Assembly (NCBI RefSeq): GCF_945859685.1
Contig: NC_079147.1
Span: forward strand, 149,444,645-149,508,644
Origin: Eupeodes corollae
Taxonomy: Eukaryota; Arthropoda; Insecta; Diptera; Syrphidae
DNA: 64,000 bases
Direction of reading: 5' to 3'
Position 1 is the first letter of the stretch, and each line of letters starts with the position of its first letter. Made by a program: the position numbers and the translations under genes. Shown here piece after piece: positions 51,919 to 63,504 of the stretch. The notes below the pieces were generated by a model. It did not search any database and was not told the DNA's origin. It was given only the letters and a program-made list of their open reading frames with translations.

Positions 51919-52380
51919 GTGTGGAAGCGTTTCAGTGACTTGAATAAAGGGTGTATCTTGTGTATCTTAAAAGTGATTGAAATAAAAATTAAATTAATTA
52001 AATTAAGTGCTATTTACAAACCACATTTGTTAGAACAGCAAATTTCACGAGATTTAAGAGTTTGCGAAAATCATTTCTCAAAAGATATGTATTCCGTTTC
52101 CAAAATTCGTTTGAAATTGTCGGCTATACCTGACTTAAATATTTTAAAAACCTTAACTGACGCTGCAGAAGGTGAGACGAATAAAGAGAATATGAATACA
52201 ACACAAAAAGACGAGAGTTTAGAAGTGAAAGTGGTTTCTAAACAAGAGCAATTGGAGTTTTTAGAGGAAGGAGTGGGCAAAATCCAAAATGCTGAATTAC
52301 TCGAAATCTTTGAAGCAGATGAACCGCTTAGCGAAATTATTCAAGTTAGAGAATTAATCGAAAAAGAAATTGAAATTTAA
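51919..52380 (+). pseudogene. P-like transposase, THAP end and coiled linker
   Basis: ISRDLRVCENHFSKDMYSVS and RLKLSAIPDLNILKTL form the second half of a THAP zinc finger (the Cys-X2-His pair and the AVPTL-like end), which binds element DNA. A Glu/Lys-rich segment (KQEQLEFLEEGV) follows, like the leucine-zipper-type dimerisation linker of P transposases. The first Cys pair upstream is not clear. A stop at 52378 ends the frame; related sequence continues after it. Confidence 0.7.
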
Positions 52381-52439
52381 AAAAAAGAAAAATATTCAGA
52401 TGCTGCGTACTTAGAAAAAACTAAAAATGTTTTACCTAA

Positions 52440-53405
52440 AGAGTTAGCTCGAATTGTTGAAACTCATATTGCAAACTATAAAAAAAACAGAAAGGATGGA
52501 GGTACTCTAATGAATTTATATATTTCATTGCACCTAACGCATACTACTTTTTAGAGCATAATTTATGTTTGCCATCAAAAAAAACTTTAACTAGATTTAC
52601 CAAAGATTGGCCTTCTGGACCTGGACTTCACAAGTCATTATTTAATGCGTTAAAGCTAAAAATACAGGTTTTACCAGAATTCGCCCAAAATTGTGTTATT
52701 TGTTTGGATGAAATGTCGTTGAAAACTCATCTTTATTTCAATAAAAATAAGGGAGCGATAATAGGATTGGAAGACGATGTGCAGAATAAAACACATTTAG
52801 CTGCAAATTATGCCATTGTTGTAATGGTAAGAGGCCTTACTCATCGGTATAATCAGTTACTTGGGTATTACTTTGTTAATTCCTCTTGTCCAGCCAAGAC
52901 ATTGAAAGAAATCGTTGTAAAATGTGTTAAAGAATTGATTGTAGTTAAAATAAAACCCAGGCTTGTAACTTCAGACCAAGGTGGAAATTTTATTGGTCTT
53001 AATAGACTTTCTTTTATGTTGAAAATACTAAAATTTATTACATGTATGACACACCTCATCTTTTGAAATCTTTTTGGCGTAATTGCATGAAATACGACAT
53101 TATTGCACTTGGTAACAAAAAAGCGACTTGGAAATATGTTATTGATTTTTACTTAAAAAATCTGCATTTAAAATGGCTCCAAAACTGACTGATGAACATA
53201 TTTTCCCAAATAATTTTCAGAAGATGCGTGTCAGACTTGCTTCTCAGTCAATAAGTTCAACCGTTTCAGCTGGTATTTATACCCTTGCCAGTATAGGTGC
53301 TTCATCTTCAACAGCTATGATGTTTTCAACTCATCTCAATTTAAAGCAAAAGCATCCAGAAGGCCATTTTTTGCAAAAAAAGGAGCAAATAGATTTTCTA
53401 AAAAA
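52440..53405 (+). pseudogene. P-like transposase core, part 1
   Basis: RYSNEFIYFIAPNAYYFLEH (near 52503) precedes LPSKKTLTRFTKDWPSGPGL (52569 on), CVICLDEMSLKTHLYFNKNK (catalytic Asp block), ANYAIVVMVRGLTHRYNQLL, GYYFVNSSCPAKTL and RLVTSDQGGNFIGLN (second Asp block). After a frame change come HLLKSFWRNCMKYDI-like and MAPKLTDEHIFPNNFQKMRV, SQSISSTVSAGIYTLAS. This is the RNase H-like catalytic region with its GTP-binding insertion in the P/THAP9 family. Confidence 0.8.
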
Positions 53406-53529
53406 GAGGCTGGGGTGCGACCCACACTGATAACTTCCCATCCCGTGCGTCGGTTTGTCTTGCTTAAAAGTTTGTCTATATTTACTAGTATCAATTTTAC
53501 CAAATTTGCGAACTATTTTTTATAGATTT

Positions 53530-54185
53530 TAATTTTTATGTAAAAACGGACTGTTGGATTTTTATATAAAAATCACTGAATATCGAAAACAATATTTTCT
53601 GTAAAATAAAATAAGTTTGAAACCAATATTTTTAATTTTTGAAAAGCTATTTGAGTCGAAAGCAAATTTTTACCAAGTTTTAGTATTGTTTTTTTTTAGA
53701 GTTTTATTTTTTGTAAAAAAACCGTCAATTCGATTTTCTTCAAATTTCTATCTAATGTTGAAAACAATATTTCTTATAAGATAAAGTTAGTTTAAAGCCA
53801 ATATTTTATAGTTTTGAAAAGATATTTGAGTCGAAAATCAATTTTTACCAACTTTTGTTAAATTTTTTTTTAGGTATTTAATTTTTTGTACAAAAACTAT
53901 CAATTCGATTTTTTCAAAATTTTACTAAATGTTAACAACAATATTTTTTGAAAGATAAAAGTAGTTAAAAGCCAATATCTACAATTTTTGAAAAGATATT
54001 TGAGTCGAAAATCATTTTTTAAGAACTTTTATACATTTTTTTAAGGATTTTATTTTTTGTAAAAAAACTGTCAATTCGATTTTTCTCAACATCTTTCAGA
54101 ATGCTTAAAACAATATTTCTTATAAGATAAAATAAGTTTAAAGTCTAACTTTCAAGTTTTTGAAAAGATATTTGAATCCATATTC
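53530..54185 (+). repeat. Tandem array, about four units of 170-176 bp
   Basis: GAGTCG (or its equivalent) falls at about 53653, 53829, 54002 and 54172, giving spacings of 176, 173 and 170 bp. Units share AAAACAATATTTCTTATAAG and ATTTGAGTCGAAAATCA blocks. Confidence 0.7.
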
Positions 54186-54193
54186 AAATATTC

Positions 54194-54246
54194 GTACAGA
54201 CGTACGGACGTACGGACGTACGAACGTACGTACACACGCACGCACA
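54194..54246. repeat. GTACGGAC / CGCA microsatellite
   Basis: ACGTACGGACGTACGGACGT-type tetranucleotide-related repeat, grading into CACGCACG, inside the DINE-like repeat. Confidence 0.75.
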
Positions 54247-54363
54247 GACATCTTTCTAAAAATCTTTTATTTCGACTCTAGGGACCTTGAAACGTCGAGA
54301 AATGTTAAAATTTTCAATTTGACAAATCGGACGCATTACAATAACTTCCTATGGGAAGTTAAC

Positions 54364-55195
54364 AAAATGAAATCTTTTTTTGAAAATATTAGTTTTTTTT
54401 GATAGCTCAATTAAATTAAATGGATGGCAACAGAATATAAATGCTCTAATTGATATTTTTAGTGGCTTAAAAGGAGAAGGTATTACATTTCTTCTCACAA
54501 GAAACCTTAATCAAGATTGTTTAGAAAACACATTTGCTGTGTTACGCAATCGAGGAGGAAATAATAAGTTGCTGACTCCTTTTCAATTCACATGTGCTTT
54601 CAAAAGGTCGTTTGTGGCCAAGTATATGGAGGAAATTACCCAAGGAAACTGCGAGCAAACTATAAATTTGCATCTGCCGCATATTGATATCCATATTAAA
54701 TCAAATGAAGAAAAAAAAGACGAAGTAATTTACGCTTTTGAAACCGAATCTGACCATAAAACTGTTGATTTTGGTTGTCAAAATGCGTTTTATTATTTTT
54801 CGGGCTATATTTTAAAAAAATACCATCAAAACCATAAGTGTGAAGTAGAACTGAGCCAGCAACCTAATATTTCCTCCATATTCACAGATTTTAAAGAATT
54901 TGATGGTGTGAATTTAACACGACCACAACAAGATTTTTTAGATGCATTAGAGAGCCTCGAACAAAAATTTATAACTAATTTTCCAAATTTATATTTTTGT
55001 AATAGTTTTGAAATGAAAATGTTTGGTATTTTAAAAAAGGAATTTGATTTCAATTGCTGTAAGAACCAAAATAAGGACTTTATTATAAAGTTTTTTATAC
55101 GAGTTCGAGTATACCATATCCTTAAGAATTTCAATGCAACTATGAAAAAATGTAGCAATAAGCATAAATATTTAAGCGTTACACATATGTAAAAC
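54364..55195 (+). pseudogene. P-like transposase core, part 2 and C-terminus
   Basis: The frame resumes with FFDSSIKLNGWQQNINALID, GITFLLTRNLNQDCLENTFA (the NQDxLENxF block with the last catalytic acidic residues), LRNRGGNNKLLTPFQFTCAF, then KTVDFGCQNAFYYFSGYILK with a CxxH/C-rich stretch, and ends in FFIRVRVYHILKNFNATMKK. 270 codons remain open, which indicates limited decay on this side of the insertion. Confidence 0.8.
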
Positions 55196-55689
55196 ATTAT
55201 TTATAAGACCTAAATAAAATTGCTCTAAAAATTATGTAAGGGATTCTTCTGTTAAGTGGTGGGAAGTTAATTCAAAGTCTCGTTAAAAAAAACCTTTTCA
55301 AATTCGATAAAGAAGGGGAGAGAATGGGGAGGATGTTAGAAGATCAGTTTTCGCGTTTCGTAAAAAATGTTGACAATTGAATTTTTCAGTAAAATTAACT
55401 AAAACTTTGCAACAATATTTTGTATTGTTATGAATAAAATGAGTTTTATTTATTTATTTTGATCTAATTAGCTTACACAATAAGATTCAATATCTTTTAA
55501 GATAGCGCAAGTTTCAGTATGAATATTTATAATATAGTATAATTATTGATGTTAAGTTAACATCAGTTAAACAAATTCAAAAAGTAATCAAAACAAAATC
55601 CAAAATTACTTTATGATAAATTAAATGAAAAAGCAAGAATAGTTGCATTTAGCAAATGAAGGGTAATAAAATTAGTTAAATATAAATTT
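55196..55689. other. AT-rich stretch after the P remnant
   Basis: No coding block, and no P-type terminal repeat could be located. Confidence 0.35.
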
Positions 55690-56110
55690 TATGATCGAGA
55701 GTCTTCAAAGTATTGTCTAAGTCTCATCTTGAACCGAGTGCTGCATCCAATCATCTTTATGGACTAGGGGAGGGAATTCCACAGTCAAACCCCGTTTATA
55801 AAAAATTGACGACTAGAAACAAGGTAAGAATAGCGTAATGGAGTTGGATAATAACTTCTAGTAGAACGAGGAAATTAAATTTCGCTTTTTTGTTTGCAGA
55901 ATACTATGAAGCATTAATAAAGTTCTTAAAGCAAATACATTTTCGAAAAAGGCGCCGCATGTATTATTTTTGAGTATGCCGAAATATGTTCATATCTCCG
56001 CATACCAAAGACATACCTAGCCACACTGTTATAAACAACATTAGGCTTCCTTTTTATCCCTGAAATCACAATTATTAAAATATTTAAGGCCAAATTTAAG
56101 GTTATTAAGA
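55690..56110 (-). mobile_element. LINE C-terminal remnant (Jockey/CR1-like)
   Basis: Minus-strand frames give NVVYNSVARYVFGMRRYEHI near 56030, a HAAPFSKMYLL-like block near 55945, RSYYPTPLRYSYLVSSRQFF near 55830, LWNSLP near 55775 and TRFKMRLRQYFEDSRS near 55715. The ARY-V-G-RR-HIS block followed by RQFF...LWNSLP is the usual end of CR1/Jockey-like ORF2 proteins. Confidence 0.55.
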
Positions 56111-56637
56111 AATCTTTATTTGGGGTTAAAGTAACAATTCAGGATGAATGGACTCTTTGAGATCATAGAGCAAAATGGGCATCTTGCAAAACATTTCAAA
56201 AGAGGTGTCCCTTCAACCACAATATATAGGAACGCTGAATGGAAGACTTTGCAGAGGAAAAATATGGCAAAAACGAGGAAACTTCGAAGTTTATAACAAA
56301 AAAAAATATTTTTGTGTATGGGCCTTTTTTCTGGTCCCGAGAGTTCCCTTCTATTCCAGAGCGGAAAGTTTTTAATCAATGATTTGTAATTTTAAGTATT
56401 GTACTTAAGGCGGGATATGAAAGTCCTAAATTGAAGTCGTTCCCAACTGCTATTTGCTAGCTTTCTTCCGTGAAAAATCAAAGGGTACAAGTTCAGGTAG
56501 CTTCAGGATCGTTGGAACTGCGACCGAACGTTGCTGAGATAAGTCTCTTTTGATCAAACTTAGGATGTACTTGAAGGCTTTTTTGTTCAGACGAAAGTAA
56601 TCTTTGAATTTAATTATAAACTAAAATGTTAATGTGG
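56111..56637. other. Spacer, nothing recognised
   Basis: Short frames on both strands (56116-56379 and 56175-56375) overlap and show no known motif. Confidence 0.4.
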
Positions 56638-57098
56638 AGAGATTCCTGAGATGGAATCAACGGCGTCTACAGTTCCAGTAAGGTTGAACTACTTAGTGAA
56701 CACCTTATAGGGCTTCTTCGATTTATTCAGAGCCCAGGCCTATAAGGAGCGGTTTTATCCAGCTCCCCGTCCTTGGAGTTATACTTAGGATCTGGCCCTC
56801 CAGGTTGGGGGTTGTGCCGTCGGGGTGACTTCTTGGCCACGTAAAAGCCTCATAGTTGCGAAGCACCAAAAAGCCTAGGATACGGACGGATTTACTATTG
56901 ACCACCTAAGCAAACGAATTAGGGAAAACGAACTTCGTTAGTATAAGCAGAGGCAATAGACTGCTATAAAGCAGACATCACCGCCAAAAAGAGGATGAAA
57001 AACTACGATATTTAGTATAGTGACTGCTAAACCACGAAAACCATCAGCGCTTATTTGGATGCGGCTATGTCATTAAAGCCAGATTTAGGCAAGAATTC

Positions 57099-57392
57099 TT
57101 GAGCTATAGGTGCATCAATGAGAGCCTCATGACCATACGCATCAAGGCTAAATTCAGCAATATTAGCCTGATATGCACACCAGCCCCCACAGAAGAGAAA
57201 GACGACAACACCAAAGATATGTTCTTCGAGATCTTAGATAAAACATATGAGCAGTGTCCTATCTACGATATTAAAATTGTCCTGGGCGATTTTAATGCCA
57301 AGCTAGGAAGGGAAGACATCTCTGCCGGCAACACAATGTATCAAAAACCAGTGCCAACATTGCCAAGATGCAATCAGAGAAGCCGGCTCTGA
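57099..57392 (+). pseudogene. RTE copy D endonuclease, front half
   Basis: MSYRCINESLMTIRIKAKFS, ICTPAPTEEKDDNTKDM and YDIKIVLGDFNAKLGRED, then the frame is lost at the deletion junction. The IDH and SDHY catalytic blocks are absent. Confidence 0.7.
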
Positions 57393-57393
57393 T

Positions 57394-58080
57394 GTGCTGG
57401 GTTTCAAGCAGCCACCAACAAGGAACCCCTCTTTTGATGAGGAATGTCGGCAGGCACATGCAGTTAAGCAACAGACACGCAAAGTGGCTTTGCATAAAAG
57501 GACGAGAGCTGCTAATGCGCTCTATGAGCAGAAGAGGCGAGAGGAACATCGACTTCTCAGAAGGAAAAAAAAGAGGGCATGAGAAGCGTGCGGTCGAAGG
57601 TGTTGAGAGGTCTAAAAGCAGGAATGAAGTTCGAAAGGTTTATGAACAGGTGAAACGAAATTCACAGGTACATAAACCTAGAACCGAAGGCTGCAAAGAC
57701 GAAAATGGAAACATCATAGTGGAACCGCAGTCAACGCTGAGGATATGAAAGGACCACTTCTGCAGACTGTATAACGGCGACGACGAACTGAATTCAGCTG
57801 TCAGGCAGGATGATCCATTCAATTTAGACGACGAAAGCCAACAATCCCTTCCTCCCGACTTAGATGAAGTAAAGAATTTCTTATCTAAGCAGAAGTCTAA
57901 TAAAAATGCTGGAGCAGATGGCTTGAATGCCGATAGCAGTTAAAGCAACTGGAGATAATTTGGTTAGGAGCATGCACCAACTTATCTGTAAGATATGGTC
58001 GAAAGAAAGCATGCCCGATGAATGGAACATAAGTATTGTATGTAAGATCCTGAAAAAAGGAGACCCTCTAAACTGCACCA
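57394..58080 (+). pseudogene. RTE copy D linker and RT N-terminus
   Basis: FDEECRQAHAVKQQTRK and LYEQKRREEHRLLRRKKKRA (57394-57582) give the basic linker. GCKDENGNIIVEPQSTLRI (to 57748) and an SKQKSNKNAGADGLNA-like RT start lie near 57885. A single-base insertion in a poly-A run near 57570 is one of several frame breaks. Confidence 0.7.
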
Positions 58081-58964
58081 ACTATAGATGAATCAGTCTA
58101 CTTAACATCGCCTATAAAATCTTCTCTGCCTTAATATGTGAACGTCTAAATGCCATCGTTAACAACCTGATAGGTCCTTATCAGTGTGGTTTAAGACCAG
58201 GAAAGTCCTCAGTTGATCAAATATCCACATTACGGCAGATCCTGGAAAAAAAAACATGTCTAGTTTTGGCATCTCTGCCAAAATCATCCGTTTGCGCAGA
58301 ATGACCATGGAGAAGTCACGCTGCTCCATAAAGGTTGGAAACAACTTAAAAGAACCTTTCGATGTCAAACAAGGTTTTAGACAAGGTGATGCGCTGTCAT
58401 GTAATTTTTTTAACATCGTGCTTGAAAGAATAGTGCAGAGCTCACACTCCAACACTACAAACACTATCTTTCAAAAGTCTGTCCAATTACTTGCATATGC
58501 TGATGACATTGACATAATCGGAAGAACTCAGCGTGATGTCAATGGGGCTTTTGTGAGTATTGAGGCAGAGGCGGAAAAAATGGGCTTAACGGTTAATGAG
58601 CAAAACAAAGTACATGCTGTCGTCAAGAAAGGACATACAACACCGACGTCTTCGTCAAAACGTCACCATCGACAGACGTAACTTTGAGTTAGTCAGGGAC
58701 TTCGTCTACCTAGGCTCCGCTGTAAACGCAGAAAACAACACCAGCGCTGAGATCAAACGCAGAATAACTCTTGCTAACCGCTGTTTCTTTGGAGTAAGAA
58801 AGCAATTGAGTGGTAAAGTCCTCTCTCGAGAGACCAAAGTGTTGCTATATAAGACCCTTATCATCTCCGTCCTGCTATACGGTGCACAAGCATGGACTAT
58901 GACAAAAGCGGATCGGTTCGAGAGAAAAGTTTTTCGTGTGATCTACGGTCTCGTATGCATCTAA
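58081..58964 (+). pseudogene. RTE copy D reverse transcriptase core
   Basis: 58256-58681 gives MSSFGISAKIIRLRRMTMEK, VKQGFRQGDALSCNFFNIVL and QLLAYADDIDIIGRTQRDVN with an intact YADD. 58596-58964 gives RDFVYLGSAVNAENNTSAEI and LLYGAQAWTMTKADRFERKV. The part between GKSSVDQIS and SSFGI is deleted (58250), removing the first catalytic Asp block. Confidence 0.75.
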
Positions 58965-59275
58965 GGGGAGTGGAGGAGAGGATGGAAGCTGTACGGGCAG
59001 TACAGCGAAGTAGACTTAGCCAAAAGGGTAAAATTCCAACGACTAAGATGGCTGGGTTACGTAGAGCGCATGTAAACCAATGCTCCGGCGCCGGAAATTC
59101 TTCGAATCCACAACCACAGGAGAGCTCAGTAGAGTAAGACTGCGGATCAGATGGCGCGCACAAGTGGAAAGTGACCTCACCCAACTTGGAGCGCGAAACT
59201 GGAGAAGTTTGTTGGGTGAGGCCCTAGTTCACACAGGACTGTAGCGCCACTTTAAGTAAGTAAGTAAGTAAGATG

Positions 59276-60699
59276 TTAAACCATTGTTTAAATTATTATA
59301 AACTTATGGATTTGCTTTGGATCGAATCTATCTTCTCGAACACGCAATTAAGGTATTTCTTTCTATTATCCTTCTCTTCGTCGTCACTGCTGCTCCACTA
59401 AAAAAAGCTTCTCAAATTATACAATTTTTTGTTAATTGTATTTAAAAAAAAATTTGCTTAAAACAAAAATTAAAATGCAATTTTCTATTGAATTTAATTA
59501 AGTCTTATATCATATGTCAGCTGTTTTCGTGGATAGTAAGAGTGACAGAAATGCGGGCGCTTTAGTTGCGGAATACGACTAATAAAACGACAGTAAAACG
59601 ACATCAAAGAACTCAAACTAAGAAGTTATATTTTGTATCTAAAAATAAATTGGGTAAATGTAATTGTTTTCACCAATTATCTCCTGTACCAGTGAGTTGT
59701 GACTTTAGAGATGGCACAAGTATCTTAAGTTGGAACCATATACTTTTATATTTTTTTAAATTAAATTTGATCCTTAACAAATTACACTTGTTTTGATTTA
59801 CAGAATAGAAAAATGAGAATAGGTACCACCACCTTTTAAAATTTGAACCAACATCTTAATTTTATAAGCAAAAGTTTTTAAAATTTCCTATTTTAGTAAT
59901 AAGAGTTTTTAAGTTAATTGTAAGAGTATCATTTTATTTTATTTAAAACAGTGTTAAATCAAAAGAAATGGTGCTCTTGCAATGTCTTCAAAGAATTTTA
60001 TTTCACTTACATTCTGGTTAATTCTGCAATAACTAAAGCTATTATGGTTCTGCCGATCTTATGATGCTTAGTATTGTATATCATCAAAGATTAATTTTGA
60101 ATCATTTGGTAAATTCTGCTTGTAATTGATTAAGAATTCTTTTTGTTTATCTAAAGAAAATCCAAAACAATGCGGTCGTCGTTAAACAATTTATTTATTT
60201 GTTGTTGATCACACATTCAGTTAACACAAACTGATGACAAAGTAGCTATGAGTGATTCTTTGAATCAAAAATGTTATAATGTTCTAAACATGGTTATTCA
60301 AGAAAACTGGTTTTTATTCATGATGATTAATAAACAATAATACTGGTTAAGGTTTTGTATCTGGGAATTTGTGGTAGATATTTAAATGAAGATATATTTT
60401 CTACAAAAAAGGACTGTGCACGTGCATTGTAGTTTATGGAAAAGAATCTCATTTCTCATATACGATTTTTAAATAAAATTGTAATCTTATTTTCGAAATG
60501 GTTCAATGATCAATATTTGTATCGAGTGTCTCTTGGCGCATTTCATTATGGTTTTAAGAACATTTTTCTTTGCCGAAAATTTGAATACTCTATATTTTGT
60601 TTTCATTTATTTAAGTATCTCTTTTTAAAATATTTTTATACAAGGGGATTTTTGAAGCTCAAAAACTTATTTAAGAAATCTTAATTTTTAACTTAAGTT
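59276..60699. other. AT-rich intergenic stretch
   Basis: Frames at 59566-59796 and 60436-60684 show no recognisable domain; the latter is Phe/Lys/Leu-rich noise. No RNA gene or repeat end is supported. Confidence 0.4.
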
Positions 60700-61320
60700 C
60701 TGATCTTGACAGTATTGTCCCATGGGGAATGAAAAATCGTGTAAAATTTAATGCTTAGAAAACTCAATGTTGTCTTCCGTCTCTTAAGCGTTACTCTCTG
60801 AACAGCTTTCAGTTCTAAGTATGTGCATCACAAACTATCTCTTGTCTAGTGGGCACATATTTGAAGTAGTCAAAAATGCGGCTAAGTGTTAAGGTTTTCT
60901 CATACGATGCAAGAAGTTTTTTACTCCTTTTGATCTGGCTATAATTTACAAAGCTTTTATAAGTGCAAAACTCTGGTATAATTCCCATATTTGGGGTCGT
61001 GAACCAATAACGAACTTGAGTCTGGATAGAATTGAAAAAGTGTTATGTTAAAAATGATAGGACATCGTTCTCTTACCAAGAATTTTTCTTTTCTTGAATA
61101 CCACCGCAAGGTCTCATATCTATCACTGTTTTATTGTGTGTTATGCTTTAGTGAAATACAAAGTTCCATTCCTCCCCTTCAACTATTCAATCGTAATAAC
61201 CGTTTTCCTAGGAAAGGAATGCAGATCAGTTTACCCTTGAGCCCAATTTTATATAATACCATCAGAACAATTGAATGCTTCAAAAATTCTGGTGTAAGAC
61301 ACAAAATAAAAACATAAAAA
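60700..61320 (+). mobile_element. CR1/Jockey-like LINE C-terminal remnant
   Basis: Plus-strand pieces: VPWGMKNRVKFNA-like block near 60718 (RT end, FNAxKTQC), SFLLLLIWL near 60920, FISAKLWYNSHIWGREPITN near 60955-61010, DRIEKVL near 61025, and clean frame 61045-61317 with MIGHRSLTKNFSFLEYHRKV, LPLSPILYNTIRTIECF. Block order matches the C-terminal third of LINE ORF2. It shares the SLEHxRKVxxLSLFY type block with the remnant at 30690-31620. Confidence 0.65.
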
Positions 61321-61489
61321 TACTATTGCAAATTGTTGAAATTAATTTATAATTAAAATATCTTGAGAATAAACAAAAGTTATGACTCCAGAATTATTTC
61401 ATGTTGAACAAAATAATGGTTGTAAGTCTGGGTGAAATTAAAAATTATACAGCCCATTTTCTCATATAAACCATTGAAGTCGACTTCCT

Positions 61490-62156
61490 TACAATAGAAA
61501 CTGCTGAGAACTAAATAAAATTACAGACGGCTAAATATTTAAAACTCAAAAACATCGAACACAATGTAACACTTCCAGCATCAAACAAGAATCTTCTGGA
61601 TACTGAAATTGATGCAACTATTGAATATTTTGAATACACCGTATCTCAAGCCATAGTAAAACAAAAGCGATATACAAAATCAGATGGCAGGTCTCAACAC
61701 CTTTCCGAATATGTGCAAAACTTATATGTATAGAAACTCCTTCAGATTATCATCCAGCATGAGTTGAATACATTCAACATCAGCTACAAGTAAGGTTACA
61801 GTGTGTCAACGTAATATTCCGGAATTCAATCTAATTCCAAAACAACAACCAATTCATGAAAAGAATACAGTTAATCAAACTTGGCTCCGACGCACGCCTT
61901 AAAAAATATCAACAAAAATTGGCAAAAAAAACATCACACAATAATAATCAACAAGGGGGAAGTTAAAATAGCACAGGACAAAGTAGAAATATTTTCTACT
62001 TATTTCGAAGGAAACTTTACTCTCAACCCAGCTTCTGACCCGTTTTTTCTCGATGAAGCGAAAGATTCCATCCGACAAACTCTGGCATCAACTCTGATGA
62101 GAAGTACGTCCAACGATACCAACTTGGCAAGTAATCTGACTGACATCCTAACCTAA
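61490..62156 (+). mobile_element. Jockey-like LINE ORF2 remnant (endonuclease-RT junction)
   Basis: SNKNLLDTEIDATIEYFEYT near 61590, KQKRYTKSDGR near 61665, and clean frame 61881-62156 with ALKNINKNWQKKHHTIIINK, IAQDKVEIFSTYFEGNFTLN. This is the stretch between endonuclease and RT in Jockey-type elements, with KAxxFAxxFExxF before the first RT motif. RT itself does not follow. Confidence 0.5.
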
Positions 62157-62347
62157 GTACCATAGAGGAAATCTCAGGATTTTTTGTTTACACTTATAGC
62201 AAGCGTCAAACTACGATCAGAGGTTCATCATAAGTGCATGTGTTAGTTGTTAGTAAAAAATAATACAAATATAGCCTAACACACGCACAAAATACAAAAC
62301 AAAATTAGCATTTAACTATTACAGAACAAAAAATAAAATGAGAACGT

Positions 62348-62852
62348 TTACGATAGTGGAGCACTGGTTCTAAACAATGATTTTAATCCCACCTTATTTA
62401 AATTTAAATCTATAGATGAACAGTTTAAGTTATATAAAATGTTCATTCGACTTAAAGCTTCATTCTTTCCATAGTTAGTTCTATGGAAGTCAATATGTAT
62501 AAAATCAAATGTGCGCAGGTAATGAGTTCCGCCCCGGTAATTCAAATGTACACAAGAAAGCAAATAAGGTGCATCAATTTCACCAATAATGAGTTGATGA
62601 AAAAATACTAAGTCATTATAAACACGCTTTTGATGGAGAGATTGCATTTGAAGAAGTAGAAGGAAGACCTTTTAGGACAAAGCGAATGAAATTATGTTGA
62701 ATTGATTCAATACGTTTTCTATGAATTTCGTAATAGGAAGTCCATACCTGCGAAGCATATTCAAGATGAGGACGAACATGGCAATTATACAAAGAAAGGG
62801 TAACATAGGGATCATTGAACTTCTTTGCCCAGCGTTTTATAAAACCAAGCAT
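62348..62852 (-). pseudogene. LINE ORF2 C-terminal part
   Basis: Frame 62852-62616 has MLGFIKRWAKKFNDPYVTLS, VRPHLEYASQVWTSYYEIHR and IESIQHNFIRFVLKGLPS. Frame 62647-62348 has LHQKRVYNDLVFFHQLIIGE, then FHRTNYGKNEALSRMNILYN and ends in LFRTSAPLS. It is typical of the thumb and C-terminal tail of the same clade as 45640-46310. Confidence 0.7.
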
Positions 62853-62896
62853 AGAACTTGCCTTATTAACAATAACATTAATGTGATGTGTAAACT

Positions 62897-63504
62897 CTAA
62901 GTTGGAACAGAAATGTAGTCAAATACGTTACTGATTAGTTTTTTAGTGAAAGTTATAGTCTGGCATTTTAAAGGGTTGAGAAAAAGGCTATTTTTCCCAC
63001 ACCAAAATGTGAAACTATAAATGTCGGCTTGTAAAAGAATACGATCATGGTTGGACTTTATTATTTTGAAAATCTTCATATCGTCAGCAAAAATGAGAAG
63101 TTCACTTGAGCGTAGACATGACGATACATCGTTAATAGAAAGGATGAACAAAAAAGGCCAAGACGGCTTCCCTGGAGAACACCAGATTGAGCAACAAAAA
63201 GTTCAGAATGACAATTTCTAAATTTTACCTCGTAGGATCTGTTTTTAAGGTATGACTTAATCCAAGCTAAGAAAAATGGTGGAAAACCAAGAGTCTTAAG
63301 TTTAAATAAAATAATTCCGTGGCTAAGTTGGTCAAAAGCTTTAGAAAAGTCAGTGTATACACAGTCAACTTCATAACCTTGTTCTAAAGCGTTTGAACAT
63401 ATGTTTGAGAATGTGAGGAGATTAGTAACGGTTGATCTTTTTTTCACAAAACCATGTTGCTGTTCGCAAATGATATTTTTACTAAAATATGGTACGCTTT
63501 CCAA
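62897..63504 (-). pseudogene. LINE reverse transcriptase, palm
   Basis: Frame 63504-63076: CEQQHGFVKKRSTVTNLLTF, VDCVYTDFSKAFDQLSHGII (first catalytic Asp), FFLAWIKSYLKNRSYEVKF and SGVLQGSRLG (altered GVPQGSxLGP). Frame 63151-62897: LFILSINDVSS-type block and LLIFADDMKIFK (FADD catalytic site). A frameshift lies between them. Confidence 0.75.

Larger units (their letters stand above)
53406..54363 (+). repeat. DINE-like interspersed repeat, long copy with tandem units
   Basis: Begins GAGGCTGGGGTGCGACCCAC with TAACTTCCCAT nearby. It ends with TTTCGACTCTAGGGACCTTG and a terminal palindrome AACTTCCTATGGGAAGTT (54343-54360). The inner part (53530-54185) is about four tandem units of 170-176 bp, each with TTGAAAAGATATTTGAGTCG and an AATTCGATTTTT word. 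A GTACGGAC microsatellite follows at 54194-54246. Same ends as 20536-20969. It splits the P-like transposase. Confidence 0.7.
51880..55195 (+). mobile_element. P-element-like transposon remnant split by a DINE-like repeat
   Basis: A THAP domain end, P-type transposase core and C-terminus occur in order on the plus strand, interrupted at 53406-54363. Terminal inverted repeats were not found. Frames are broken at about 52380, 52560, 53066 and at the insertion, but long stretches (54380-55192) are still open, so decay is moderate. Confidence 0.8.
56638..59275 (+). mobile_element. RTE-type LINE copy D, internally deleted, with clean 3' tail
   Basis: The 5' end is truncated: it begins in the leader near GAGATGGAATCAACGG (56647). 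A deletion near 57320 removes the second half of the endonuclease and joins LGREDIS directly to the QCIENQCQHC region. RT follows in broken frames. The 3' end CTGTAGCGCCACTTTAAG is followed by four TAAG units (59251-59272). Its sequence is close to copies A and B. Confidence 0.85.

Noticed and set aside
53530..54185. CRISPR-like array
   Set aside because: Units are about 170 bp with no short repeat/spacer alternation, the context is a eukaryotic transposon, and no cas-like genes are present.
54380..55192. Independent 270-residue gene
   Set aside because: It is the direct continuation of the P-like transposase interrupted by the repeat, as shown by the NQDxLENxF and RGGNN blocks.
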